NCBI RefSeq assembly: GCF_017921815.1
Contig: NZ_JAGEMM010000008.1
Coordinates: forward strand, 124,001 to 188,000
Source: Microvirga antarctica
Lineage (GTDB): Bacteria; Pseudomonadota; Alphaproteobacteria; Rhizobiales; Beijerinckiaceae
Length of the DNA stretch: 64,000 nucleotides
Direction: 5' to 3'
A program made the position numbers and the translations under genes. Of the stretch, positions 53,387 through 62,179 are shown piece by piece. How positions within the stretch are numbered: the stretch's first letter is position 1; each line of letters opens with the position of its first letter. Under the pieces are notes generated by a model. The model searched no databases. It saw nothing but the letters and a program-made list of their open reading frames with translations, and was not told the origin of the DNA.

Positions 53387-54565
53387 TCAGACCACTTGGC
53401 CTGCCGTCCAGCCGGATGACCACGCCCATTGGAAATTGTAGCCGCCCAGCCAGCCGGTCACATCCACGACTTCGCCGACGAAATACAGCCCCGGCACGGC
53501 AACCGCCTCCATCGTGCGCGAATCGAGATCGCGCGTATCGACCCCGCCCAGCGTCACTTCGGCGGTGCGGTAGCCTTCAGACCCGGAAGGCTTGAACCGC
53601 CACGCCTTCACCGCATCGGCGACCCGCCGCAGGGCCTTGTCGGAGAGATCCGCAAGGTTGCCCCGCGCGCCGTCCTGCTCGGCGATGGCCTGCGCCAGGC
53701 GCTTGGGCAAATGCGCGCTGAGCGCAGTGTGCAGCGCCTGCCGGCCGTTCTCGGCCCGGGCGCTGCGCAGCGCCTCGAACAGATCGGTTCCCGGCAGCAT
53801 GTCGAGGCCGATCTCCTCGCCCTCGCGCCAGAACGACGAGATCTGCAGGATCGCCGGACCGCTGAGGCCCCGATGGGTGAACAGCATCGCTTCCGCAAAG
53901 CGCGTCTTGCGGTGGGACACCACCGCATCGACCGCGACTCCCGCGAGCGGCGCGAGGCGTGCCAGCATGGTGGGCTCGAGGGTGAGCGGCACGAGGGCCG
54001 GGCGGGTCTCGGTCACGCGCAGGCCGAATTGCGTCGCCAGCTCGTAGCCGAAGCCTGTCGCGCCCATCTTCGGGATCGACTTGCCGCCGCAGGCCACCAC
54101 GAGCGCGCCGGCCTGCACACGCCCCTCCGACAGGGTGAGGGCAAATCCCGCATCGTTCTTGGCGACGGCGGTGACGCTGGTGGAGAGCCGCAGGCGTGCG
54201 CCGGCAGCCTGAAGGTCGTCGACCAGCATCTCGACGATCTGTCGGGACGAGCCGTCGCAGAAGAGCTGCCCCAGGGTCTTCTCATGATAGGCAATGCCCT
54301 GCCGCTCGACCCGGGCGACGAAATCCGCCTGGGTGTAGCGGCGCAAGGCCGAGATGCAGAAACCGGGATTGGCCGACAGGAAGTTTCGCGGCGCGGCGTG
54401 CAGATTCGTGAAGTTGCACCGGCCGCCCCCCGAGATCCGGATCTTCTCGCCGGGCGCGCGGGCATGGTCGAGCACGAGGACGGAGCGTCCGCGCTTGCCC
54501 GCCTCGATCGCGCACATCAAGCCAGCGGCACCTGCGCCGATCACCACCACGTCGAACTGGTCCAA
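53387..54565 (-). CDS. HI0933/BaiN-family FAD-dependent flavoprotein
   Basis: 392 residues if the TTG ending at 54565 is used; an ATG 19 codons upstream gives an Arg/Pro-rich extension. The FAD motif is FDVVVIGAGAAGLMCAIEAG. The family hallmark EKIRISGGGRCNFTN follows, and the end GLYFVGEVVDVTGWLGGYNFQWAW is very characteristic. The family includes putative dehydrogenases and aminoacetone-oxidase-like enzymes, but the reaction is uncertain. Cytoplasmic. It is separated from the next reverse-strand gene by about 130 bases. Confidence 0.9.
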   Translation of the reverse strand: MDQFDVVVIGAGAAGLMCAIEAGKRGRSVLVLDHARAPGEKIRISGGGRCNFTNLHAAPRNFLSANPGFCISALRRYTQADFVARVERQGIAYHEKTLGQLFCDGSSRQIVEMLVDDLQAAGARLRLSTSVTAVAKNDAGFALTLSEGRVQAGALVVACGGKSIPKMGATGFGYELATQFGLRVTETRPALVPLTLEPTMLARLAPLAGVAVDAVVSHRKTRFAEAMLFTHRGLSGPAILQISSFWREGEEIGLDMLPGTDLFEALRSARAENGRQALHTALSAHLPKRLAQAIAEQDGARGNLADLSDKALRRVADAVKAWRFKPSGSEGYRTAEVTLGGVDTRDLDSRTMEAVAVPGLYFVGEVVDVTGWLGGYNFQWAWSSGWTAGQVV

Positions 54566-54698
54566 GGAATGCCTTTCGGGACAACACCACGGCCGTTTGG
54601 CCCTGCCCCGTCCCGATGGCACGGAATGACGGGGGCATCAACGGGAGGCTTCGGGGATCGTCGACCCGGGAACCTCTCAGCGCAAGTTCGCTTTGCGC

Positions 54699-54944
54699 TC
54701 AGGGTCCCTGGACGCTTGCCCAGATCTCATCCAGCTGGTCGGGGGTCACAATCGTGCCGGAGGCAGCCCGGATCACCGCATGACGGGCGGCCGGAGGCTC
54801 GTCGGTTACGGCCCGATGCAGGGCCTCGCGCAGGGTCTGGCAGGCCATGCCGCCCGACCAGTCGATGCGGTCGAGATCGAGTTTTGCACCCTGGACGACG
54901 TATGCCAGACGTGCCGGCGATTTCAGATCAGCCTCGGTCAACAT
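54699..54944 (-). CDS. Hypothetical protein, 81 residues
   Basis: Starts at the ATG ending at 54944; a start 11 codons upstream is also possible. The composition looks like a real folded domain rather than a shadow: LTEADLKSPARLAYVVQGAKLDLDRIDW, then REALHRAVTDEPPAARHAVIRAASG and TPDQLDEIWASVQ. No motif recognised. It is on the same strand as the RTX gene, 63 bases after it, and could be cotranscribed. Confidence 0.55.
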   Translation of the reverse strand: MLTEADLKSPARLAYVVQGAKLDLDRIDWSGGMACQTLREALHRAVTDEPPAARHAVIRAASGTIVTPDQLDEIWASVQGP

Positions 54945-55007
54945 GGCGCACCCATCCGTTGAACGGTCTCGAGACAACGGCCTGATCGGATCGACGTTCC
55001 GACCGGT

Positions 55008-57041
55008 TCAGATGATGAAGAAGTCCAGCGCCGTCAGTTTCTGCTTCTGCGCGAACGACACGATGGCCACCGCCTTGCCGGCCCCGGACCCATCCACGTC
55101 GTAGAACAGGGTTTTCTTCGTCCCGTCGTAGACGAGGTAGTCATTCTTGTCCTTGGCCTCGCTGCCAATGGTGAAGAATGCCTTGTTGAGTTTGCCGGGC
55201 TTCGTGAGCGTGCCGCCGCCCAGCTTCTTGAACACCGCGTTATCGAGATAGACCGAGTCGTCCTTCACGATAAAATCCGCAATCCGGTCGATTGTTGCGG
55301 CCGAAGGCTTGGCGTTGAACACGAAAACGTCGCGTCCCGCGCCGCCCGACAGGGCATTCTTGCCGCTCTCGCCCCAGAGCTGATCGTTGCCGGCGCCGCC
55401 GCTCAGGCTGTCATTGCCGAGCCCGCCCCGCAGGATGTCGTTGTGGTTGCCGCCATAGAGCTTGTCGTTGCCGGCCTCGCCCCAGAGGGTGTCATTGCCG
55501 TCGCCCCCGTCGACCCAGTCGTTGCCAGACAGCGCATGCACGACGTTGTTGCCGATATTGCCCACCAGCTTGTCAGTGCCCGCCGTACCCCGCATCTGGA
55601 GCACGAGGGTACCGCCCGTGGACGGCGTGGGGGTGGGCGTCGTTGTCGTCGGGGTCGTTGCCGGCGACCCCGCGAGGAGATCAACCGTCTGGTCGCTGAA
55701 CCTCGCGTACCGGATATCGGTCAGCACATCCGTGCCGTCCTGGTCGGCGCGCAGATCGCTGATCGTCACCGTGCCGCTGGTGCTCTTGACGATGGTGTAG
55801 CTGGCCTTGGCACCGGAAAAGACCGCCTGGTTGTCGCCCGCACCGCCTTGCAGGAGATCGTCGCCGCGTCCGCCGGTCAGCGTGTCGTTGCCGTCGCCGC
55901 CGTTGAGCAGATCGTGGCCTGCTCCGCCCCACAGGACGTCATTGCCGCCCGCGCCGTTGAGAACGTCGTTGTGATAGCCGCCGTCGAGCTTGTCGCCTGA
56001 AGCCGTGCCGGTGCGGGTCAGCCCGGTCACGTGGGCGGGGCTGGAATAATTGGCCACGATCACCGCGTTGGCGGGCTTGTCCTGCGTGGTGTAATCGTCG
56101 GTGTGGATCCCCGCGTCGGTCGGATGCTCAAAGGGGTGGTAGCTCCACAGGAACGCCCCATCGAGCCATTGCCCCCCATAGGTGGTCATGACCTTGAACA
56201 GGGCCTCGTAGGCGTCTGTCTGCTCCTGCTGGTCGACCGTCCCGTTGCCGGACCAGACACCCGGGTCCTTGTTGGTCCCGTCGAGGCTGCGATAACCGAC
56301 CTCGGTGAACAGGATCTTCTTGCCGTATTGCTCGGACAGGGCCTGATAGGTCTCCACGACCGATTTGCCCTGATAGATCGTCTTCACGTAATCGTTGACC
56401 GGGGTCTCGGTCCAGGCCTTCACCAACTGGTCGACGGTGGGCGCGTTGGAGGTTGTCAGCGGCACGTAGGCGTCGACGCCGATGAGGTCGACTTTGTCCC
56501 AGAAACTGACCGACTTCGCCTCGTCATAGGTGGCCGCATAGGTGATCTGCCCGTCATAGACGCCACGGATCGAGTCGATCAGGTCGACCCACTTGTCCCG
56601 ATAGGCGGCGCCGCTCATGCTTTTCATTTCGGTGCCGATGCAGAACAGCGGCGCGTGGGTCTCCTGCGCCAGCGCCGCATATTGCAGCATCATGGCCTTG
56701 TAGTTGGCGAACCACAGATTGGGGTCGCTCGGCGCGATCTCGGCGCGCCAGGTCCCATCGCCCGATTCCACATGGGGCTTCAGCATGACGTTCATGCCGC
56801 GGGAGGTGACGTCCAGCATGGCGGCCTTGGTCTGCGCCAGAGTCTCGCTCTGATTCGCGCGCAGGCCCATCGTATTGCTGGTTTTGTTGTCCATGTAGAA
56901 GTTCGGGATGATGGCCACCGAACTCGCCCCGGTGTCGCGAATCTGGTCGAACGCTACGTCAGCCGTGGCCGAACCCCAGTTGCCGCCCCAATAGGATGGC
57001 AATGAAATTCCTTCCCAGGTGAAGATCTGTTCGTTGGCCAT
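55008..57041 (-). CDS. RTX calcium-binding secreted protein with GH113-like catalytic domain
   Basis: 677 residues, no N-terminal signal, consistent with type I secretion. Residues 1-345 form a TIM-barrel glycosidase-like domain, with candidate acid/base E138 in FCIGTEMKSM and nucleophile E247 in KILFTEVGYRSLDG; WSYHPFEHP is near the end. This pattern fits family GH113 (beta-mannanase-like). Two blocks of GGxGxDxL RTX nonapeptides lie at about 347-410 and 485-575, with a Thr/Pro linker at about 463-478. The hydrophobic C-terminus (TALDFFII) suits a type I secretion signal. The transporter is not in the window. Confidence 0.85.
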   Translation of the reverse strand: MANEQIFTWEGISLPSYWGGNWGSATADVAFDQIRDTGASSVAIIPNFYMDNKTSNTMGLRANQSETLAQTKAAMLDVTSRGMNVMLKPHVESGDGTWRAEIAPSDPNLWFANYKAMMLQYAALAQETHAPLFCIGTEMKSMSGAAYRDKWVDLIDSIRGVYDGQITYAATYDEAKSVSFWDKVDLIGVDAYVPLTTSNAPTVDQLVKAWTETPVNDYVKTIYQGKSVVETYQALSEQYGKKILFTEVGYRSLDGTNKDPGVWSGNGTVDQQEQTDAYEALFKVMTTYGGQWLDGAFLWSYHPFEHPTDAGIHTDDYTTQDKPANAVIVANYSSPAHVTGLTRTGTASGDKLDGGYHNDVLNGAGGNDVLWGGAGHDLLNGGDGNDTLTGGRGDDLLQGGAGDNQAVFSGAKASYTIVKSTSGTVTISDLRADQDGTDVLTDIRYARFSDQTVDLLAGSPATTPTTTTPTPTPSTGGTLVLQMRGTAGTDKLVGNIGNNVVHALSGNDWVDGGDGNDTLWGEAGNDKLYGGNHNDILRGGLGNDSLSGGAGNDQLWGESGKNALSGGAGRDVFVFNAKPSAATIDRIADFIVKDDSVYLDNAVFKKLGGGTLTKPGKLNKAFFTIGSEAKDKNDYLVYDGTKKTLFYDVDGSGAGKAVAIVSFAQKQKLTALDFFII

Positions 57042-57353
57042 GGAGAAGCTTCCCTTCAGTTCTCCCTATCGAATCAGGCGGTAGAGGCAATTCTTCATTA
57101 GGGATAGGCGCTATCTTCGGAGTTATTATTTAAGAAACTTTATAACATCTGCGACGCCTTCTGGCTACCGGTTTCGGCCCGGTGTGGCCCGGCTCGCTCA
57201 TCCTGCAAAAAAGGTCGCGCCGGGACCCTGTTCAGAACGCCCGTCTGCCTGTATGAAGCGCGCATGAGCCTGCCCATTGTCGGCGGCACTTGACCGGAAC
57301 GGCGTATATCGGCGTTAAGCCTCGAGAACGCCCCGACATCAGAAGGAAGAGCC
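57042..57353. other. Divergent regulatory region between the RTX gene and the acidic-protein gene
   Basis: 312 bases without a gene. A strikingly AT-rich patch lies at about 57116-57146, likely within the RTX promoter. On the forward strand TTGACC (57290-57295), 17 bases, CGTTAA (57313-57318) is a plausible promoter for the acidic protein. The AT-rich patch would suit a MucR/Ros-type silencer, but that is inference. Confidence 0.45.
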
Positions 57354-57662
57354 ATGTACATCCTTGAAATCGCCGGTAAGGCGATCGCCATCACCAATGC
57401 GGACCAGGATCAGGCCCATGAATTGTTCATGAGCGAAGACTTCAAGGACGACCTCAAGTCGTTCTCGAGCGAGGGCAAACCCCTCTGGGATGGCTCGACC
57501 CAGCTGACCATTCGCCGCGCCACGGACGATGAGATCGAAGCGTTCGACGAGGCGATGGAAGACGACGAAGAGTTCGACGATGAGGACGACGAGGAAGATG
57601 GCATCGACGTGATGTTCCTCGCCCTGATCGACGAGATGGACGACGACACCGACGACGCGTAA
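57354..57662 (+). CDS. Small very acidic protein, unknown function
   Basis: 102 residues from the ATG at 57354 (AAGGAAGA upstream). Residues 1-55 look folded (YILEIAGKAIAITNADQDQAHELF; GKPLWDGSTQLTIRRA). Residues 58-102 are dominated by Asp and Glu (EAMEDDEEFDDEDDEEDG and DEMDDDTDDA). The gene ends 66 bases before a helicase with a long Lys-rich tail, in the same direction; charge complementarity suggests a possible interaction. I recall similar acidic proteins in Hyphomicrobiales without a function. Confidence 0.75.
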   Translation: MYILEIAGKAIAITNADQDQAHELFMSEDFKDDLKSFSSEGKPLWDGSTQLTIRRATDDEIEAFDEAMEDDEEFDDEDDEEDGIDVMFLALIDEMDDDTDDA

Positions 57663-57728
57663 TTTCGCGCATGACACCCGGAGCTTGCACACAGCTCCTT
57701 TGACAAGGAGCGGCTCCGCCGCGCTCAT

Positions 57729-59666
57729 ATGCCGTTTCCCAAAACAAATCCCAGCCTCGAACGCGCGCTCAGCGATCGGGGCTACCTCGAACCGACCTCC
57801 GTCCAGGCTGCCGTCCTGCAGGCTGACGCCGAGGAACGCGATCTTCTCGTCTCGGCTCAGACCGGCTCGGGCAAGACCGTGGCCTACGGGCTTGCTCTGG
57901 CCTCGACCCTTCTGGGCGAAGCCGAACGCTTCGACACCCCACGCGAACCGCTGGCCCTCATCATCGCGCCGACGCGCGAACTGGCCCTGCAGGTCCACCG
58001 CGAGCTGATCTGGCTCTATGGCCCTGCGGGTGCGCGCGTCGCGTCCTGCGTCGGCGGCATGGACGTGAGACGCGAGCAGCGCGCGCTCGCCGATGGCTGT
58101 CATATCGTGGTCGGAACCCCCGGCCGCTTGCGCGACCATCTGGAGCGTGGCCGTCTCGACACCTCGAAGCTGCGCGCGGTCGTCCTCGACGAGGCCGACG
58201 AGATGCTCGACCTCGGTTTTCGCGAAGACCTCGAGTTCATTCTCGACGCCACGCCGTCCGAGCGCCGCACCCTGCTGTTCTCGGCCACCATCCCGCGCAA
58301 CATCGCGGCGCTCGCCCGCAAGTTCCAGAAGGATGCCCTGCGCATCGACACGCTGGTGTCGAACCAGCCGCACGGGGACATCGAGTATCGGGCGATCCGC
58401 ATCGCGCCCAACGAAATCGAGCACGCGGTCGTCAATGTCCTGCGCTTTTATGAAATGCGCGCCGCCATGGTGTTCTGCAGCACCCGCGAGGCGGTGCGTC
58501 ACCTTCAGGCAAGCCTGCTGGAGCGTGGCTTTTCGGCCGTCGCCCTGTCGGGCGAGCTGAGCCAGAGCGAGCGCAACCACGCCCTCCAGTCCCTGCGGGA
58601 CGGCCGCTCTCGCGTCTGCGTCGCGACCGATGTCGCGGCCCGCGGCATCGACCTGCCGGATCTCGGCCTCGTCATCCATGCCGACCTGCCCAACGATCAC
58701 GAAACCCTGCTCCACCGTAGCGGCCGCACCGGCCGCGCGGGCCGCAAGGGAATCTGCGTCCTGCTGGTGCCCTATACCCGTCGCCGCAAGGCGGAAGGGC
58801 TGGTCGCATCGGCCGGCGTGGACGCCGAATGGGCGGGACCGCCCTCCGCCGAGGAAATCCGCAAGCGCGACCGCGAACGGGTGATGTCCGACCCTGCCTT
58901 CACCGAGGAGTCGACAGAAGAAGACGTCGCCATGGGGCGGGCGCTTCTGGCCGAACGCTCGCCGGAAGAAATCGCCACCGCCTTCGCGCGCTTCCACCGG
59001 GCGCGCCTGCCGGCTCCGGAGGAGATGGTCGACGTGGCGGTCGATCGCGGCCCGCGTGAGCGGCTCGACAAGCGCGCCCGCGAGGGCGAGCGCGACCACC
59101 GCAGCACCCGCGCCGGCCGTGACGAGAGCTTCGGCGGCGGCGAGGACATGGTGTGGTTCCGCATGAATGTGGGACGCCGCAACAACGCCGATCCGCGCTG
59201 GCTGTTGCCGATCATCTGCCGGCTCGGCCACGTCACCAAAACCGAGATCGGCACCATCCGGATCTTCGACGGCGAGACGAAATTCGAAATCGTGAAGTCG
59301 GCGGCCCCGAAATTCACGACCGCGGTCCGCAAGACCAACGACGAAGAGATCCGCATCGAGCCCGCGGGCTCGCCGGGCGCTGCCCGCGACGACAAGGCGT
59401 TTCCGCCCAAGAAGAGCTTCAGCAAGGATCGGCCGAAGAGCACCTTCAAGGAGGGTTCCTTCAAGGACGGCCCGAAGCCTCCCTTTAAGGACAAACCCAA
59501 GGGCGATTTCGCCGATCGCCCGAAGCGGGACTTCAAGGACGGCCCGAAGCCCGGCTTCAAGGGTCCGCCGAAAGGCGAGTTTAAGGGAAAGCCCGGTCCC
59601 AAGAAGCCTTACGCGGATGCCGGAAAGCCGCGCGGCTTCGAGGGCAAGCGGCCCAAAGCCGATTGA
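57729..59666 (+). CDS. DEAD-box RNA helicase with DbpA-like RNA-binding domain and basic tail
   Basis: 645 residues. All helicase motifs are present: Q-motif EPTSVQAAVL, motif I SAQTGSGKT, Ia PTRELALQ, II VVLDEADEMLD, III SAT, V ATDVAARGIDLPD and VI HRSGRTGRAG. Residues about 473-530 form a DbpA-type RNA-binding domain (MVWFRMNVGRRNNADPRWLLP, then TEIGTIRIFDGETKFEIV), which suggests 23S rRNA or ribosome assembly work. Residues about 540-645 are a low-complexity Lys/Pro/Phe tail with repeated FKDGPKP-like units. The acidic-protein gene is immediately upstream. Confidence 0.93.
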   Translation: MPFPKTNPSLERALSDRGYLEPTSVQAAVLQADAEERDLLVSAQTGSGKTVAYGLALASTLLGEAERFDTPREPLALIIAPTRELALQVHRELIWLYGPAGARVASCVGGMDVRREQRALADGCHIVVGTPGRLRDHLERGRLDTSKLRAVVLDEADEMLDLGFREDLEFILDATPSERRTLLFSATIPRNIAALARKFQKDALRIDTLVSNQPHGDIEYRAIRIAPNEIEHAVVNVLRFYEMRAAMVFCSTREAVRHLQASLLERGFSAVALSGELSQSERNHALQSLRDGRSRVCVATDVAARGIDLPDLGLVIHADLPNDHETLLHRSGRTGRAGRKGICVLLVPYTRRRKAEGLVASAGVDAEWAGPPSAEEIRKRDRERVMSDPAFTEESTEEDVAMGRALLAERSPEEIATAFARFHRARLPAPEEMVDVAVDRGPRERLDKRAREGERDHRSTRAGRDESFGGGEDMVWFRMNVGRRNNADPRWLLPIICRLGHVTKTEIGTIRIFDGETKFEIVKSAAPKFTTAVRKTNDEEIRIEPAGSPGAARDDKAFPPKKSFSKDRPKSTFKEGSFKDGPKPPFKDKPKGDFADRPKRDFKDGPKPGFKGPPKGEFKGKPGPKKPYADAGKPRGFEGKRPKAD

Positions 59667-59755
59667 GCGCGAGGCGGCAACGCCTGGGTCTTGAGGGCCG
59701 GCACGCAGCGCGGCCGGCCTTGACGAAACACTATTACCTGCGCTTTTGTGCGGGG

Positions 59756-60139
59756 ATGAGGATTCGTCGTGGCGCCTTTGCCTTGGGTCGATCCGTGGCC
59801 TTGGCCGCGTTGGCGCTGGGCGTTCTTGCGCCCGCTCAGGCGCAGACGGAGCCGGCCGGCAAACCCATGACTCTGACGGTCAGGCCGTCGGCCTACGAAA
59901 ATCCGGACGATCCCCGGGTGCGGCAGGAAAAGCTGCTCAAACGCCTCGAGCGGAGCGATTACTGGGTTCGGTCGATCTGCACCCATTGCGGCGATTCCTG
60001 GAAGCACCAGGTGTATGCCCCCTTCAATCCGCTGGATGCGCTCAGCGGCGCGAGGAGCCGACCCGATCCTGAGCCGACGCCGCAGGCCGTTGCCCCCCAA
60101 TCCACCGAGGCGGCGCCCCCCTCGCCGACGACCGACTAG
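59756..60139 (+). CDS. Hypothetical exported protein with CxxC motif
   Basis: 127 residues from the ATG at 59756; a longer frame upstream overlaps the helicase gene. A signal peptide (RRGAFALGRSVALAALALGVLAPAQAQ) predicts export. The mature part has one conserved-looking segment, QEKLLKRLERSDYWVRSIC, then THCGDSWKHQVYAPFNPLD, with C-T-H-C as a possible metal or thiol site. The last 35 residues are Pro/Ala/Ser/Thr-rich. No family recognised. It lies about 90 bases after the helicase gene. Confidence 0.65.
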   Translation: MRIRRGAFALGRSVALAALALGVLAPAQAQTEPAGKPMTLTVRPSAYENPDDPRVRQEKLLKRLERSDYWVRSICTHCGDSWKHQVYAPFNPLDALSGARSRPDPEPTPQAVAPQSTEAAPPSPTTD

Positions 60140-60202
60140 CCGCCTCTCAAGCGAGCGCTGCACGTCGGTACTTTTGAGGCGGGCGTTGGATTTTAGGACA
60201 AC

Positions 60203-60231
60203 TTGAGCCGTCGCGGGCAATCCTCTATAGC
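60203..60231 (+). promoter_or_regulatory. Promoter of the guanidine riboswitch transcript
   Basis: TTGAGC (60203-60208), exactly 17 bases, TATAGC (60226-60231). The predicted start near 60238 would place the first riboswitch hairpin at the very 5' end of the RNA. Confidence 0.65.
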
Positions 60232-60239
60232 TGGAGGGG

Positions 60240-60290
60240 CACGCGGGACGACCCCGTGTTTTCCCGAAAGGCGGTGGGGACGACCCTGCC
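60240..60290 (+). promoter_or_regulatory. Guanidine-II (mini-ykkC) riboswitch
   Basis: Two hairpins with the class hallmark loop ACGA closed by GGG/CCC. Hairpin one pairs 60240-60247 with 60252-60258 (loop 60248-60251). Hairpin two pairs 60270-60279 with 60284-60290 (loop 60280-60283). The spacer is 11 bases, and a GGAGG ribosome site follows at about 60297, before the gdx start at 60309. Guanidine binding dimerises the two loops and frees the ribosome site, so expression is expected to turn on with guanidinium. Confidence 0.95.
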
Positions 60291-60308
60291 AGTGACGGAG
60301 GTCCTGTC

Positions 60309-60626
60309 ATGGCATGGACTTATCTTGTGCTTGCCGGGTTGTTTGAAATCGGTTGGGCGATCGGCCTGAAATACAGCGACGGCTTTTCCCGCCTGATCCC
60401 ATCGGTCCTGACCGCCATCAGCATGGTCATCAGCGTCGTTCTCCTCGGTCTCGCGCTGCGCTCCCTGCCTGTCGGCACCGGCTACGCCATCTGGACCGGC
60501 ATCGGCACGGTGGGAACCGCCATCCTGGGGATCGTCCTTCTCGGCGAGCCCGCAACGGCCCTTCGGCTCGCCTGCATCGGCCTCATCATCGTGGGCATCC
60601 TCGGCCTCAAATTCGCAGCCGGCTGA
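60309..60626 (+). CDS. gdx: SMR-family guanidinium exporter (Gdx, formerly SugE)
   Basis: 105 residues and four membrane helices. The SMR glutamate is E13 in AWTYLVLAGLFEIGWAIGLKYSDG, the SugE/Gdx-type sequence rather than EmrE type. The GYAIWTGIGTVGTAILGIVLLGE loop is characteristic. Gdx dimers export guanidinium in exchange for protons. The guanidine-II riboswitch directly in front supports this assignment strongly. Confidence 0.96.
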   Translation: MAWTYLVLAGLFEIGWAIGLKYSDGFSRLIPSVLTAISMVISVVLLGLALRSLPVGTGYAIWTGIGTVGTAILGIVLLGEPATALRLACIGLIIVGILGLKFAAG

Positions 60627-60666
60627 CAAGACAGACAAGGGCCAACCTCTCCATGGTCTCCACCCG

Positions 60667-62169
60667 ATGATCCCGCCCCGCCCCATCGCCTCGATCTCCT
60701 CCGCCAGCTGGCTGAAGGCGTTCGTGGTGGTGGTGTGCCTGGTGATCGTGTTCCTGGAGGGATGGCGTGACTGGAGCGAGCGCGAGGACGAGCTTGTGCG
60801 CACCGAGAGCGCGATGGCGAGCCTCGCACGCTCCCTGGCGCAGCATGCCGACGACACGTTCGAGCTGGCAGACGCCGTCCTGGTGGACCTGGTGGACCGG
60901 GCAACGGCCATCGACTGGAGTCCAGCCCGTACGGCGCGGCTGCGCGATTTTCTCGTCGAACGCATCAAGACCCTGCCCCGTCTCAAAACCCTGGCGATTT
61001 ACGGGCCGGACGGCATGCTGGTGACCAGCTCGCTGGCGGTGGAACCCGGCAACGTGAACGTCCGGCAAAGCGAATTCTTCGACCATCACCGGACGGACAA
61101 GGATGCCAAGTGGTTCTTCGGCCCGCTGATCCGCGACCCGCTCGAGGGGTCATGGGTGCTCACCCTGTCACGGCGTTTCGACGAACCGGGCGGCGGCTTT
61201 GGCGGCGTCATCGTCGCCAGTATCGAGTCGCGCTACTTCACTGAGTATTACGGAAAATACGACGTCGGCGCGCAGGGGTCCCTGGTGCTCTTCACCGCCA
61301 AGGGCACGCTCGTCTCGCGCTACCCGCTCAATGAACAGGTGATTGGCCGCAGCGGGGCCTCCGACCGGCTGTTCACGCAATATCTCCCGGAGGCTTCGTC
61401 CGGATCGTACCGGTATGTGTCAGCGGTCGACGGTGTGGAGCGCCTGAGCGGCTATCGGCGGTCGGAGACCTTTCCTGTGGTCGTGCTGGCAGCCTCGTCT
61501 GAAGAGGAATCCCTCACGCTTTGGTATCGCGCGTTTGTCTATCGGCTGATCGCCGTGATGGCCTTGGTGGTCACCATCGCGTCGCTGGGGTGGAGCCTCG
61601 CCCGGCAGCTGCGACGCCGGGATCGGGCCGAGGCGGAGCTGTCCATTCTGGCGGCGACCGATGGCCTGACGGGGCTCGCCAACCGCCGCACCTTCGACAG
61701 TCACCTGGAAAGCGAGTGGCTGCGGGCGGCGCGGGAAGACACCGCCTTGTCGCTGCTGCTGGTGGATATCGACTGCTTCAAGGCCTTCAACGACGCCTAT
61801 GGCCATCAGGCCGGCGATCACTGCCTGAAATCCATCGCGCAGGTGCTGGCGGAGGGTGTCAGGCGCCCCGGGGATCTCGTGGCCCGCTACGGCGGCGAAG
61901 AAATCGCCGTTCTGCTTCCCGTCACCAGCGCCAAGGGTGCGGCCAGGATCGCCGAATTCATCCGCTCGGGTGTGCAGGGCATGGGCCTTCCCCACAAGCA
62001 CAGCCTGCCGGCCGGTGTCGTCACCATCAGCATCGGGGCCGCCACCCTATTTCCTGCCTCCGAGCCCATCAGCATCGGTCCAAAGGACCTGATCGCCATG
62101 GCCGACAAGGCGCTCTACGGCGCCAAACTCGACGGACGCAACCGGGTGGCGGTCTCGAAGGCCGCGTGA
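60667..62169 (+). CDS. Membrane diguanylate cyclase with periplasmic Cache-like sensor
   Basis: 500 residues. One membrane helix (about 15-35) and a second (about 290-312) bracket a periplasmic sensor of about 250 residues that resembles dCache (SLAVEPGNVNVRQSEFFDHHR; GGVIVASIESRYFTEYYGKYD). The GGDEF domain (about 325-500) has the active motif RYGGEEIAVLLP near residue 407 and the inhibitory I-site RPGD five residues before it. It should make cyclic-di-GMP. It lies 40 bases after gdx but has no obvious link to guanidine. Convergent with gshA. Confidence 0.92.
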   Translation: MIPPRPIASISSASWLKAFVVVVCLVIVFLEGWRDWSEREDELVRTESAMASLARSLAQHADDTFELADAVLVDLVDRATAIDWSPARTARLRDFLVERIKTLPRLKTLAIYGPDGMLVTSSLAVEPGNVNVRQSEFFDHHRTDKDAKWFFGPLIRDPLEGSWVLTLSRRFDEPGGGFGGVIVASIESRYFTEYYGKYDVGAQGSLVLFTAKGTLVSRYPLNEQVIGRSGASDRLFTQYLPEASSGSYRYVSAVDGVERLSGYRRSETFPVVVLAASSEEESLTLWYRAFVYRLIAVMALVVTIASLGWSLARQLRRRDRAEAELSILAATDGLTGLANRRTFDSHLESEWLRAAREDTALSLLLVDIDCFKAFNDAYGHQAGDHCLKSIAQVLAEGVRRPGDLVARYGGEEIAVLLPVTSAKGAARIAEFIRSGVQGMGLPHKHSLPAGVVTISIGAATLFPASEPISIGPKDLIAMADKALYGAKLDGRNRVAVSKAA

Positions 62170-62179
62170 CGCCCGGCCA

